64,000 nt of DNA, from contig NZ_LDWR01000014.1 in the NCBI RefSeq assembly GCF_001039005.1, forward strand, positions 1-64,000, in the 5' to 3' direction. Shown here piece after piece: positions 9,200 to 17,321 of the stretch. Under the pieces are notes generated by a model. It did not search any database. It saw only the letters and a program-made list of their open reading frames with translations, and was not told the origin of the DNA. Position numbers and translations under genes: made by a program. Origin of the DNA: Burkholderia cepacia. GTDB lineage: Bacteria; Pseudomonadota; Gammaproteobacteria; Burkholderiales; Burkholderiaceae. Position 1 is the stretch's first letter, and each line of letters starts with the position of its first letter.

Positions 9200-10372
9200 A
9201 TGCGACTCGCCCCTGACCTGCCGGCGCGGGAGGCTGTCCGGCCGCGCGCCGCGCGCGACGAATGCGAGATCGACGCGGTGTCGATCGCGCCCGACCGGCT
9301 CACCGTGCGGGGTGTCGATCTGCTGCAACTGATCGAGTCCGTCGATTTCACCGCCGCGATCCTGCACGTGCTCACGGGCCGGATGCCGGACGCCGCCGAC
9401 GCGCGCGCGCTCGATCGCGCGCTCGCGGCCAGGCTGGCTGACGACGGCGCGCCCGAGGATGGCCTGCTTGCCGCGCAGCTGGCGCGCCGCCAGCGCCGAC
9501 CCGAGGTGTTTCTCGCGGCGGCCGTCGCGGCCGGGCTCGCCGACGGGCCGCCCGCGCGGCCGGTCGCGTTGCCCGAAGCGTTGCGCGGCATCGGGCAGGG
9601 CGCCGAGATCGCGACGGGCCTGGGCATCGTCGCCGCGTTGCCGCGCCTGCTGTCGGTGTGGCGCGAGGTGTCCCGCGAGACGGCGGCCCGGACGCCCGCG
9701 ACAGGCGCCGCGCGTGGCTTCAGCGCGGCGGTGCTGGACTGCCTGGGCGGCGATGCGTCCCGCGACGCGCAGGCCCGCCTGTTCGATGTTCTGCTGGTTG
9801 CACTGCACGGCGGCTTCGGCCTCGTCGCGCCGACCATCGCGCTGCCGCGCTTCTCGGCCAGCACCTACGCGAGCGTGGACTTGAACCTGATCGCGGGCTT
9901 GACGGGCAGTGGCCCCGCGCACGTGGGCGCCTGCAGCGACGCGACGCGCTTTCTCGCGCGCCTCGTCGGCAAGACGTCCGCCGAGATTCGCGATTGCGTC
10001 GCCGAGCGCGTGTGCGCGGGCGACCGGATTCCGGGTTTCGGCCACCCGCTGCTCGAGCGCGACCCGCGGCCCGCCGCGCTCGAGCGCCACGCGGCGCGGC
10101 TGGGTGTCGGCGGGGCGGCGTTCGACGCGTATCGGGCAGTGTGCGACACGATGCAGGACGTGCGCGGCCTGCCGCCGAACATCGATGCGGCCGCCGCGGC
10201 GATCCTGCTCGAACTCGGCGTGCCCGCCGCGCTCGCCACGCCGGTGTTCCTGTTTGCCCGGATGCCGACGATGCTCACGCACGCATTGCAGAAGAAAGCG
10301 CACCCGCCATTCGGCCAGACTCGCCCGATGGCGCGCGAACGCCTCGCCGCGCTGCCGAAGGCATGGATCTGA
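9200..10372 (+). CDS. Citrate synthase homologue within the cluster
   Basis: A 390-residue protein with citrate-synthase landmarks: a small N-terminal domain, then GSGPAHVGACSDATRFL (the His region, normally SLAHGA), RIPGFGHPLLERDPR (normally KIPGFGHRVYKxxDPR, with the second catalytic His), PPNIDAAAAAILLELG (normally PNVDFYSG) and LTHALQKK near the end. The active-site Asp is normally in the PNVDFYSG region, so the DAAAAA variant may change the chemistry. The family condenses an acyl-CoA with oxaloacetate. In secondary-metabolite clusters such homologues make alkylcitrates or methylcitrate-like acids, so this one may join the type II acyl chain to a 2-oxo acid. Confidence 0.78.
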   Translation: MRLAPDLPAREAVRPRAARDECEIDAVSIAPDRLTVRGVDLLQLIESVDFTAAILHVLTGRMPDAADARALDRALAARLADDGAPEDGLLAAQLARRQRRPEVFLAAAVAAGLADGPPARPVALPEALRGIGQGAEIATGLGIVAALPRLLSVWREVSRETAARTPATGAARGFSAAVLDCLGGDASRDAQARLFDVLLVALHGGFGLVAPTIALPRFSASTYASVDLNLIAGLTGSGPAHVGACSDATRFLARLVGKTSAEIRDCVAERVCAGDRIPGFGHPLLERDPRPAALERHAARLGVGGAAFDAYRAVCDTMQDVRGLPPNIDAAAAAILLELGVPAALATPVFLFARMPTMLTHALQKKAHPPFGQTRPMARERLAALPKAWI

Positions 10373-10419
10373 CGCCGGCCCGCCGGCGCCCCACAACCCG
10401 AGATTGGATCGACACCGAC

Positions 10420-11289
10420 ATGCTGACCAACCTGCCGCTCGCGCCGCATTGCGCGGCCAACGATACCCAGCGCCGTATCGACTTTGTGAAGACCCAGATT
10501 CATCGCTGGATAGACGAGATGTTCGTGTCGCCGGACCGGCACGATCTGCGCGCCTGTTTCGCGAAGACGCTGCTGATCCGCAACTACCTGCTGTCGCCCG
10601 TGCTCGATGCGCACGAGACGGAATGCTTCCTGCGCGACGCGACGGTGCGCGACTACATGAAGCGCTTTCAGGCGCTGTCGCTCGACAACGAGGTCCGCTT
10701 CGAGCGGCAGATGAGCGACGTGTTGCGCGCGGGGCCGTCGAGCGAGGGGCTGCTCCTGATCATCAAGGAGTACTACGCGGAGATTTACCGGCTGCTCGCG
10801 CGGACCGAGATATTCCTGTCGGACATGTGCCCGGATTCGACGGTGGCGATGGTCGGATCCGGCGGGATGCCGCTTTCGCTCCTGTTCATGCAGTCGTTCA
10901 GCGGCGCGCGCATCGTCGGGCTGGATCTCAGCGAGGAATCGCTACGAACCGGCGAGCGTTTCGTCGATCATCTGTGCGCACTGCATCCGGCGCGCTATCG
11001 CCGCGACGCGATCGAGATGGTCCACGCGGATGGCGCGGCCTACGACTACGGCGCGTGCGACATCGTCATCCTGTCGATCCACATCGAGAACAAGACGGAG
11101 ATCGTCGAGCGGATCATCGAGACGGCGCCGCGCGATCGCCGCGTGATCGTGATCGAGCGGCAAGTGCAGGGGCTCGGCCAGTATTTCTATCCGAACTATG
11201 GGTTCGATCCAGCCGGGCTGCCGCTCGCGAAGCTGGCCACGTTGTGCTCGTCGCTGCTGGTGAGCACTGCATACCAGCTCGACCGGTAG
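10420..11289 (+). CDS. Nicotianamine-synthase-like protein
   Basis: A 289-residue protein with a helical N-terminal third and a SAM-binding Rossmann part starting AMVGSGGMPLSLLF (about residue 146), followed by IVGLDLSEESL and, later, VQGLGQYFYPNYGFDP. The GSGxxPL loop and the G-x-F-Y-P segment resemble nicotianamine synthases, which move an aminobutyrate group from SAM. An ordinary SAM methyltransferase is the alternative. It starts at ATG 10420, 48 bases after the citrate-synthase homologue, and the GNAT gene starts 10 bases after its stop, so these three act together. Aminobutyrate transfer would introduce an extra amine and carboxylate into the product. Confidence 0.5.
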   Translation: MLTNLPLAPHCAANDTQRRIDFVKTQIHRWIDEMFVSPDRHDLRACFAKTLLIRNYLLSPVLDAHETECFLRDATVRDYMKRFQALSLDNEVRFERQMSDVLRAGPSSEGLLLIIKEYYAEIYRLLARTEIFLSDMCPDSTVAMVGSGGMPLSLLFMQSFSGARIVGLDLSEESLRTGERFVDHLCALHPARYRRDAIEMVHADGAAYDYGACDIVILSIHIENKTEIVERIIETAPRDRRVIVIERQVQGLGQYFYPNYGFDPAGLPLAKLATLCSSLLVSTAYQLDR

Positions 11290-11298
11290 GCGGGCGCG

Positions 11299-11862
11299 AT
11301 GACGGGATGCGAGATGCGCACGGGCGGGATCGGTCTGTTCCACGCATGGGAGCGGCAGGTGCTCGCGCTTTACATGGAGGCTTTCACGACCGGGGCCTAC
11401 GCCGGGCACTATCTCGACGAGGCCGCGGAACGGGGCTGGATCTACCGGCTGTTCCGCGAGCATGCCGCGCGCTGCCATCTGTGGGTGACCGGCGACGCGC
11501 TGGCTGGTTTCCTGTTGTCGGCCGATTCGTGCTACGACCGCAAATTGCCGGCGTCGCTGCGCTCGACGCTCGGCGACGGGCCCGTGCTGTCGATCGCGGA
11601 ACTGGCGGTCGCGCCGAGCTGGCGCGCACGCGGGCTCGGCGAAGCGCTGGTGCGGCGCTGTGTCGAGGAGGCCGCGCCCGGCTACCGTGACGTCATCGTG
11701 CGCAGCAACGGCAATGCGGCCGCCGCGCACCGGCTCTACCTGCGGCTCGGGTTCGAACCGTTCGGATCGGTGCGGGTGCGAAACGACATGCTGAGCGACG
11801 GGCGGCACGGCGTCGAGTGGGTCGACAAGCAGTATTTTCGTTATCGGATGGCTGGCCACTGA
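11299..11862 (+). CDS. GNAT-family N-acyltransferase
   Basis: A 187-residue protein with the acetyl-CoA-binding signature VAPSWRARGLGEALVRRCVE (Q/R-x2-G-x-G/A), about residues 98-117, followed by the NAAAAHRLYLRLGFEP motif typical of GNAT proteins. It transfers an acyl group from acyl-CoA to an amine, either as a tailoring step or as self-protection of the producer. ATG 11299 lies ten bases after the upstream stop; an in-frame ATG at 11314 is the alternative. It is the last plus-strand gene before the convergent thioesterase. Confidence 0.8.
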   Translation: MTGCEMRTGGIGLFHAWERQVLALYMEAFTTGAYAGHYLDEAAERGWIYRLFREHAARCHLWVTGDALAGFLLSADSCYDRKLPASLRSTLGDGPVLSIAELAVAPSWRARGLGEALVRRCVEEAAPGYRDVIVRSNGNAAAAHRLYLRLGFEPFGSVRVRNDMLSDGRHGVEWVDKQYFRYRMAGH

Positions 11863-11955
11863 CCGTGAGCCGGGCAGGGCGCGAAAGGTGGGGCACGCTC
11901 GAAGCGGCTAACGGGCGCCGTCTCCCCACGCAACCCGCCGCCACGCCACCGGCCG

Positions 11956-12756
11956 CTACATCAGCGACGGCATCGCGCTCACGGCGGTGTCGCACCGCCC
12001 CGCATCGGCCAACGCCTGGCCGATCGCGTGCTGAACGCCGGCCGGGTTTTCCAATAGATGGAAGTGCCCGCCGTCGAACTCGCGGAAGCTGACCGGGTGC
12101 CGCGACGCGCGCAACCAGTCACGCTGCCCGGCTGGGCTCAGCAACGTGTCGTCGCGGCCCGAGAAGACCGTGACGGGGCAGGGCAGCGCCGTTGCGGACG
12201 GCAGCGGAAAGAACTCGTCGACCACACGAAAATCCGCCTTGGCCAGCTTCAGCAGCATCGCCCGGAGCGCGTCGTGTTCGACCACTTCGCGCGGCGTGCC
12301 GCCGAGCGACACGACATAGTCGACGATCTCCGCGTCATTGCGTAGGTGAACCGGTGCGCCGTCGCGCCGCGCGTGGCGATGCGGGTAGAACGGCGCATCG
12401 GTGCCGGAGGCGCCGAGCCAGACGGGCGGATGCCCCAGTTGCGTCATGTCCCGCGCGAAACAGTACGCGATCAGCGCCCCCATGCTGTGGCCGAACACCG
12501 AATAGTCGCGCGGCAGCAGCGGCCGGAGGGCCCGCAGGAAGTCGATCAGTTCGGGCAGCGTGTCGATCGCGCGCGTGCCCAGGCTCCTGCCGCGACCGGG
12601 CAGTTCGATCAGCCATACCTCGATGTCGTCCGGGAACGACGCTCCCCATCGGTAGTAATTGGCCGCCGCGCCACACGCATGATGGAACACCAGCAGCCGG
12701 TGCCGCGCCGTCGGGCGCGCGAGCGGAATGGTGAGGGTACTGGGTAGCAAGGGCAT
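11956..12756 (-). CDS. Type II (external) thioesterase
   Basis: A 266-residue alpha/beta hydrolase close to GrsT/SrfAD-type enzymes. LLVFHHACGAA marks the oxyanion-loop region, FGHSMGALIAY near residue 104 contains the nucleophile Ser, and GGHFHLLE near residue 233 contains the catalytic His. Such enzymes remove wrong or stalled groups from NRPS and PKS carrier domains. It is read opposite to the neighbouring genes and shares the AT-rich intergenic region 12757-13086 with the MbtH-led operon, a usual setup for an NRPS editing enzyme. Since the large synthetase has no terminal thioesterase, this protein might also help release. Confidence 0.88.
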   Translation of the reverse strand: MPLLPSTLTIPLARPTARHRLLVFHHACGAAANYYRWGASFPDDIEVWLIELPGRGRSLGTRAIDTLPELIDFLRALRPLLPRDYSVFGHSMGALIAYCFARDMTQLGHPPVWLGASGTDAPFYPHRHARRDGAPVHLRNDAEIVDYVVSLGGTPREVVEHDALRAMLLKLAKADFRVVDEFFPLPSATALPCPVTVFSGRDDTLLSPAGQRDWLRASRHPVSFREFDGGHFHLLENPAGVQHAIGQALADAGRCDTAVSAMPSLM

Positions 12757-13086
12757 GCTTCGAGACTCCGCTTTAAAGAACCGACTATAAAAATTTCAAA
12801 CAATTAAACCGATTATCAATTTAACTGAAGAGGCGGATCACTTTCTGTCGGTTAGCATATTTATGAAACAATGATCGGGATTATTGGATGCCGGCGCTTA
12901 TGATTTATTCAATTTTCATGCAATAGAAATGTAATTAATTCTAGATGGCTTATGGTAAAGTCTGCCGGCTTCGATTTCAAAATACTTGCATCGTTGCCAG
13001 GCGCGGACGGGCGGGCTGTTTTTGTCGAAATATCGAATTATTTGATGCGTGCGACACGCGTGATCGATTATTGAAACGAGAGAGAC
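12757..13086. promoter_or_regulatory. AT-rich divergent promoter region
   Basis: This 330-base stretch has no convincing gene and is far richer in A and T than the genes around it. It lies between the minus-strand thioesterase and the plus-strand MbtH gene, so it probably carries both promoters. On the minus strand a possible -10 element TATAGT (plus coordinates 12784-12789) sits about 30 bases upstream of the thioesterase ATG; its -35 element is weak. No regulator gene or clear operator palindrome was found. Confidence 0.5.
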
Positions 13087-13296
13087 ATGGAAGCCGAAAC
13101 GCCGCAAAACGATGCCGTATTCAAGGTGGTCGTCAATCACGAGGAACAATACGCGATCTGGCCGGACGACAAGCATGTGCCGGAAGGCTGGCGCGCGGCG
13201 GGCCCGTCGGGAACCCGGGACGCCTGTCTCGAATGGATCAACGCCAACTGGACCGACATGCGGCCATTGAGCGTGCGGGCCGCGCTGCCGGCCTGA
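13087..13296 (+). CDS. mbtH: MbtH-family NRPS chaperone
   Basis: A 69-residue protein with the full MbtH signature: [15 protein letters not shown] near residue 15, PEGWRAAG with the conserved Trp, and [14 protein letters not shown] near the end. MbtH proteins bind adenylation domains and are often needed for their solubility and activity. It leads the NRPS operon, which fits service to the four A domains encoded at 17322-34606. Length and motif order are standard. Confidence 0.95.
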   Translation: MEAETPQNDAVFKVVVNHEEQYAIWPDDKHVPEGWRAAGPSGTRDACLEWINANWTDMRPLSVRAALPA

Positions 13297-13424
13297 CTGT
13301 CGACGCGTCGCGCCACGCAGCGCGCAAGAAAAGATAAAGGAACGATGCGGTATTTCGCGGCCCGGTGACGGCGCGCGCGGGAGCACGCTGCGTTTCGCCG
13401 AGAGAATCCGAGGGAATAAACACC

Positions 13425-14852
13425 ATGTCTGTCGATGATCGCCTGGGGGTCTTCCTCAATACAGGCATTCTGGCTTCGCGCGCGCATGACCTGGGCTTGC
13501 TGATCGAGCGGCAGGACGCGCTCATGCAGCAATTCATGGAAGCGAAATTCGAACCGGCCGCCTGCGCCGCGCTGTTGCGCGACGCGATTGCGCGTTATCC
13601 GTTCCTGGCCGGGCTGTTCGATCCGGATTCGGTGGCGGCTGGCGGCTGCATCGCGAGCCGCGCGCTGCTCTACGATCTGCATCAGCACCGTGACCGCTGG
13701 ACGCTCGCGCTCGCGCCGCAGCACGGCGATCCGATCGTGCTCGACACCGCCGCCGACGACGTGCCGCAGCTCGCGAACGCGCTGCGCGACGCGCTGCAGC
13801 GCAACCACTGGCAGCCGCTGTCCGAGCTGTACGCGGACCCGCGCCTGCTCGGCTGCGAACGGCCGGACGGCGACGCGGCGCTGGCGTGGCCGGCGTTCGA
13901 CGGCCCCGGCATCCAGCGGCTCGAACACGCGTCGCTGCTGATCGCATCCGAAACCACCCGCCTGCTGACCGACCCGATCAGCCTCGCGATCGGCGGCAAC
14001 GTCGGCCTGCCCGATCTCGATCGCGCGCCGTCCAACCTGGGCCAGCAGATCGACGGCATGCTCGTCACGCACGGGCATCTCGACCACTGGCACATCCCGA
14101 CCATCCTGCGGCACGGCGGCGACGGATCGGTGCCGGTCGTCGTGCCGCACATCCCGGTCGCGTCGCTGCTGGCGCAGGACGACATGCAGCAGTCGCTGCG
14201 CGACGTCGGGCAGACGGTACTCGCGCCCGGCTGGGGCGAAACGGTGCGGATCGGCGACATCGAGATCGACATCCTGCCGTTCTACGGTGAGCAGCCGACC
14301 ATCGGCGCGGCCGTGCCGCCGCAGGACGTGCGCAACTGGGGCAATTGCTACCGGGTCACGACGCCGCAGTTCTCGGTGATCCTGCTGGTCGACAGCGGCG
14401 AGGACGCGAAGGGCTCGGTGATGGACGTGATCGACCGGTCCGTTGCCCTGCGCGGCCAGCCCGACCTGGTCCTGAGCTGCTGCCGCGAGTTGCGCAAGCC
14501 GCCGTTCTGGCAGGGCCTGTTCACGTTCTGGATGGTGCTGCCGATGACCGACCTGCAGCGCCTGACGCACGTCGCGGAAGCGGGCGACGGCCCGTCCATC
14601 ACGCTCGGTCCGTCCGGCATCGGCGAACTCTGCGCGCGCGCCGGCGCCCGCGCGTTCGCGCCGTATGCGAACGGGTTCTGCGGCATCGCCACCGAGATCG
14701 GCGATATCGGCTGGATCAACGGCGAGCCCGCGGAAGCCGACACGCTCGACCAGATCGACGCGCGCGTCGGCGCGCTCGGCGGCGCCACCCGCGTGATCCG
14801 CTGGCTGCCCGGCGACGTGCTGCGCCACGACGGCGATTGGCAGGTGTCCTGA
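13425..14852 (+). CDS. Metallo-beta-lactamase-fold hydrolase
   Basis: A 475-residue protein. MLVTHGHLDHWHIP (about residues 211-224) is the HxHxDH metal motif of the metallo-beta-lactamase superfamily, and ILLVDSGED near residue 320 resembles the later Asp-bearing strand. About 180 residues precede the metal domain and match nothing I recognise. It starts at ATG 13425 with AGGGA just upstream. The role is unknown: hydrolysis of a thioester or lactone, or an oxygenase like the CmlA-type protein at 34608, which has a similar layout of an N-terminal extension plus metal domain. The operon place between MbtH and an oxygenase suggests tailoring of a carrier-bound residue or release. Confidence 0.65.
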   Translation: MSVDDRLGVFLNTGILASRAHDLGLLIERQDALMQQFMEAKFEPAACAALLRDAIARYPFLAGLFDPDSVAAGGCIASRALLYDLHQHRDRWTLALAPQHGDPIVLDTAADDVPQLANALRDALQRNHWQPLSELYADPRLLGCERPDGDAALAWPAFDGPGIQRLEHASLLIASETTRLLTDPISLAIGGNVGLPDLDRAPSNLGQQIDGMLVTHGHLDHWHIPTILRHGGDGSVPVVVPHIPVASLLAQDDMQQSLRDVGQTVLAPGWGETVRIGDIEIDILPFYGEQPTIGAAVPPQDVRNWGNCYRVTTPQFSVILLVDSGEDAKGSVMDVIDRSVALRGQPDLVLSCCRELRKPPFWQGLFTFWMVLPMTDLQRLTHVAEAGDGPSITLGPSGIGELCARAGARAFAPYANGFCGIATEIGDIGWINGEPAEADTLDQIDARVGALGGATRVIRWLPGDVLRHDGDWQVS

Positions 14853-14880
14853 TTTTCTTCCTGTCGACAGGAGCCCCACG

Positions 14881-15771
14881 ATGACTGGCAGCAAGATTGT
14901 GCCGATGCCGCGGATTCGCTACGACGGCAGCCGGAGCATGCGCGACGTTCTGGCCGGACTGAAGCATCCGGCCGTGCTGGAAGGATTCATCGAAACATGG
15001 CCCGCGCGCACGCGCTGGACGCCGGATTTCTTCGTCGAGCGTTACGGCGAGCACGAGATCACGGTGGAGACGTCGCAGCTGTCGCCCACGCCGACGCAGC
15101 CGGACCTCTACCTGGGCGCGCGCCGCTACGAAACCGCGCACCTCGGTGCGACGATCCGCGCGATGCAGGCGCAGGGTAGCGCCCGCACCGCGTACATCAC
15201 CTACGCGGCGATCTATTCGACGGCGCCGGAACTGAAGGACGACATCGCGCCGCTGCACGAGCAGCACGGTTTTCCCGGCTGGATGCCGCACTGGCTGCGG
15301 CGCAGGCTGGTGTTGCGGCCGGGCTTCTGGCTCGGCCCGGAAGGGATCTCGTCGCCGATGCATTTCGACCGGCACGAGAACCTGAACGTGCAGGTGTACG
15401 GCCGCAAGCGCTGGGTGCTGTTCGCGCCCGAGCAGTCCGCCAACGTGTATTACCGGCAGCGCCGCGACCTGCCGGTGATCTTCAGCCCGGTGGACATGAG
15501 CGATCCGGACCCGGCGCTGTTTCCGCGCGTGCAGTCGGCGCCGCGCCACGACTTCGTGCTGGAGGCGGGCGACGTGCTGTATCTGCCGCCCGGCTGGTGG
15601 CACTACGTGGAATCGCTGAGCGATTCGATCAACGTGAACTACTGGTGGTGGTCGCCCCGCGCCGTGCGGACCTTCTGCCGGGTCGAGCTCGCGAGCCTGT
15701 GGCAGGCGCTTGCGCGCCGGTGGCGCCGCGCGGCCGACAGGGCCGGCAAGCCGATGTCGATGCCGCGCTGA
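14881..15771 (+). CDS. JmjC/cupin-8 Fe(II)/2-oxoglutarate oxygenase
   Basis: A 296-residue protein with the JmjC-type metal motif SPMHFDRHENLNVQ (HxD, about residue 160) and the distal His in YLPPGWWHYVESL near residue 242. GRKRWVLFAPEQ between them is the typical strand after the HxD. Relatives such as FIH hydroxylate Asp, Asn or His side chains, and bacterial ones modify amino acids of peptides. It should hydroxylate an amino acid or the peptide chain in the cytoplasm. An AGGAG ribosome site lies just upstream of ATG 14881. It is one of three unlike oxygenases in this operon. Confidence 0.78.
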   Translation: MTGSKIVPMPRIRYDGSRSMRDVLAGLKHPAVLEGFIETWPARTRWTPDFFVERYGEHEITVETSQLSPTPTQPDLYLGARRYETAHLGATIRAMQAQGSARTAYITYAAIYSTAPELKDDIAPLHEQHGFPGWMPHWLRRRLVLRPGFWLGPEGISSPMHFDRHENLNVQVYGRKRWVLFAPEQSANVYYRQRRDLPVIFSPVDMSDPDPALFPRVQSAPRHDFVLEAGDVLYLPPGWWHYVESLSDSINVNYWWWSPRAVRTFCRVELASLWQALARRWRRAADRAGKPMSMPR

Positions 15772-15841
15772 CGCGCCGGCGCCACGCCGTTCGTTCTATC
15801 GGGCCGCCGTGCCGGCGGCCGTGTCTCTTCAGGAAGCCATG

Positions 15842-17251
15842 ATGCAGAACGAGTTTGATTTCACCGTCATCGATGCGCTGTACGCGACCGGCTATCACGG
15901 GCCGCGCGCGCTCGACCAACCGGAGTTCTACTGGCGCTCGATGCTGGGCTCGATGGTCGCCTATCGCGACAGCTTCTTTCGTCCGCTCGGCGAGGAGATC
16001 GCGCCGGCCGACGCGCGCGACGGCATCGAGATCGAGGCCACGCGCTGCGAGTACGAGGGCAGCCGGTTTCATCACACGCTGCCGATGAACATCTCGTCGC
16101 TGCGGCAGTTCGCGAACCACTGGCACCTGGTGCTGCCCACCATCTCGACGCTGCGCGACGGGTATTGCCGCCTGCGCGGCCACGACGGCGCGGTGTCGAT
16201 GCTCGACCTGTGGTTCATCAGCAAGCTGTGCCAGCTGCTGCCCGCGTACCTGATCCGCCGGCGCGAGCAGCCGGCCGACCCGGACGGCATTCCCGTCGTG
16301 CCGTCGATCATCTACCGGATCTCGCTCGGCATGCACCGGATCGTGCATATCTCGCTGATCAAGCGGATGGCGTCCGGCGGCGATCCGGCCGCGCCGTGCC
16401 TCGCCAGCGACGCGTATTACCTGATCGCCGAGGCGGCGGGCCTGCTCGTCGGCCGCAACTCGGTGTGCGCGGGGCCGCAGACCATGGTCGAGCAGGCCTA
16501 CCGCGCGATGATCGAGCCGGGGCCGCTGGCAGGTGCCGAAGCGAGCGCGGCCGAGCCCGGCTTCTACCGCTATGCGGCGGCGTTCCTGAAGCTCGAAGCC
16601 GAAAAATACCTGTTCGCGGTGCGGGCGGCGCAGCAGTTGCGCGCGCTGATCGTCGCGCTCGACGCGGTGCCCGGGCAGGCGCGAACGCGCGCGTTCCGCG
16701 ACGCGCTGGCGCGCTTCGAGGACTGGTCCACCGAACACACGAGTCCGCTCGCGCACGAGATCGCCCGCGAGGATCTGGCGATGCTGCTGCAGGGCGACGA
16801 GGCCGAGATCGCACGCGCGCGGCAATGGCCGGCGGGGACGGTGCTGCGCCAGATGACGGCCGGGCTGAACCAGCTCGTCGCCGCGGCGGACCGGATGTGC
16901 GTGGCCACGCTTGGCGCAGATGGGCCGGCGCTGCTGGCCGAGATCGACGCGATGCGCGCCGCGCCGCGCGGCGCGGACGAATGGTCGGCCGACGCGTTCT
17001 CGGCGCACGGGCTCGACGCGGCGGCGGCGCAGGCGACGGCGGCCGCGCTCAATGCGTACCTGCACGACGAGCACGCCGCGCAGCGGATCTTCACGCGGCT
17101 CCAGCAGGAGGTGGACCGTGCGCTCGGCATCGGCGACGCCATCGCGCCGTACTCGGCCGATGACATCGCCGCCGTGTTCGGGCCGCGGCTGCGCCACTGC
17201 ATCGCCGAACACTTCACGGAACCGGACGTCGCGGACCACGCCGTCCGTTGA
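15842..17251 (+). CDS. Unrecognised protein conserved within the NRPS operon
   Basis: I do not recognise this 469-residue protein. It looks soluble and mostly helical, with no signal peptide or clear membrane span, and has many conserved-looking aromatic and His patches such as FHHTLPMNISSL near residue 78 and NHWHLVLPT near residue 94. The His-rich first third could bind a metal or haem. The ATG pair at 15839 and 15842 follows AGGAAG at 15831; I use 15842. It sits between an oxygenase gene and the first NRPS in the same strand and spacing pattern, so a role in making or tailoring the peptide is likely. No function is assigned. Confidence 0.6.
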   Translation: MQNEFDFTVIDALYATGYHGPRALDQPEFYWRSMLGSMVAYRDSFFRPLGEEIAPADARDGIEIEATRCEYEGSRFHHTLPMNISSLRQFANHWHLVLPTISTLRDGYCRLRGHDGAVSMLDLWFISKLCQLLPAYLIRRREQPADPDGIPVVPSIIYRISLGMHRIVHISLIKRMASGGDPAAPCLASDAYYLIAEAAGLLVGRNSVCAGPQTMVEQAYRAMIEPGPLAGAEASAAEPGFYRYAAAFLKLEAEKYLFAVRAAQQLRALIVALDAVPGQARTRAFRDALARFEDWSTEHTSPLAHEIAREDLAMLLQGDEAEIARARQWPAGTVLRQMTAGLNQLVAAADRMCVATLGADGPALLAEIDAMRAAPRGADEWSADAFSAHGLDAAAAQATAAALNAYLHDEHAAQRIFTRLQQEVDRALGIGDAIAPYSADDIAAVFGPRLRHCIAEHFTEPDVADHAVR

Positions 17252-17321
17252 CGCGCGGCGCGCCGGGATCGACTTGCCGCGCCGTCCTTCACGTCCTTCA
17301 TGCATCCAGACAGGGGCTAGC

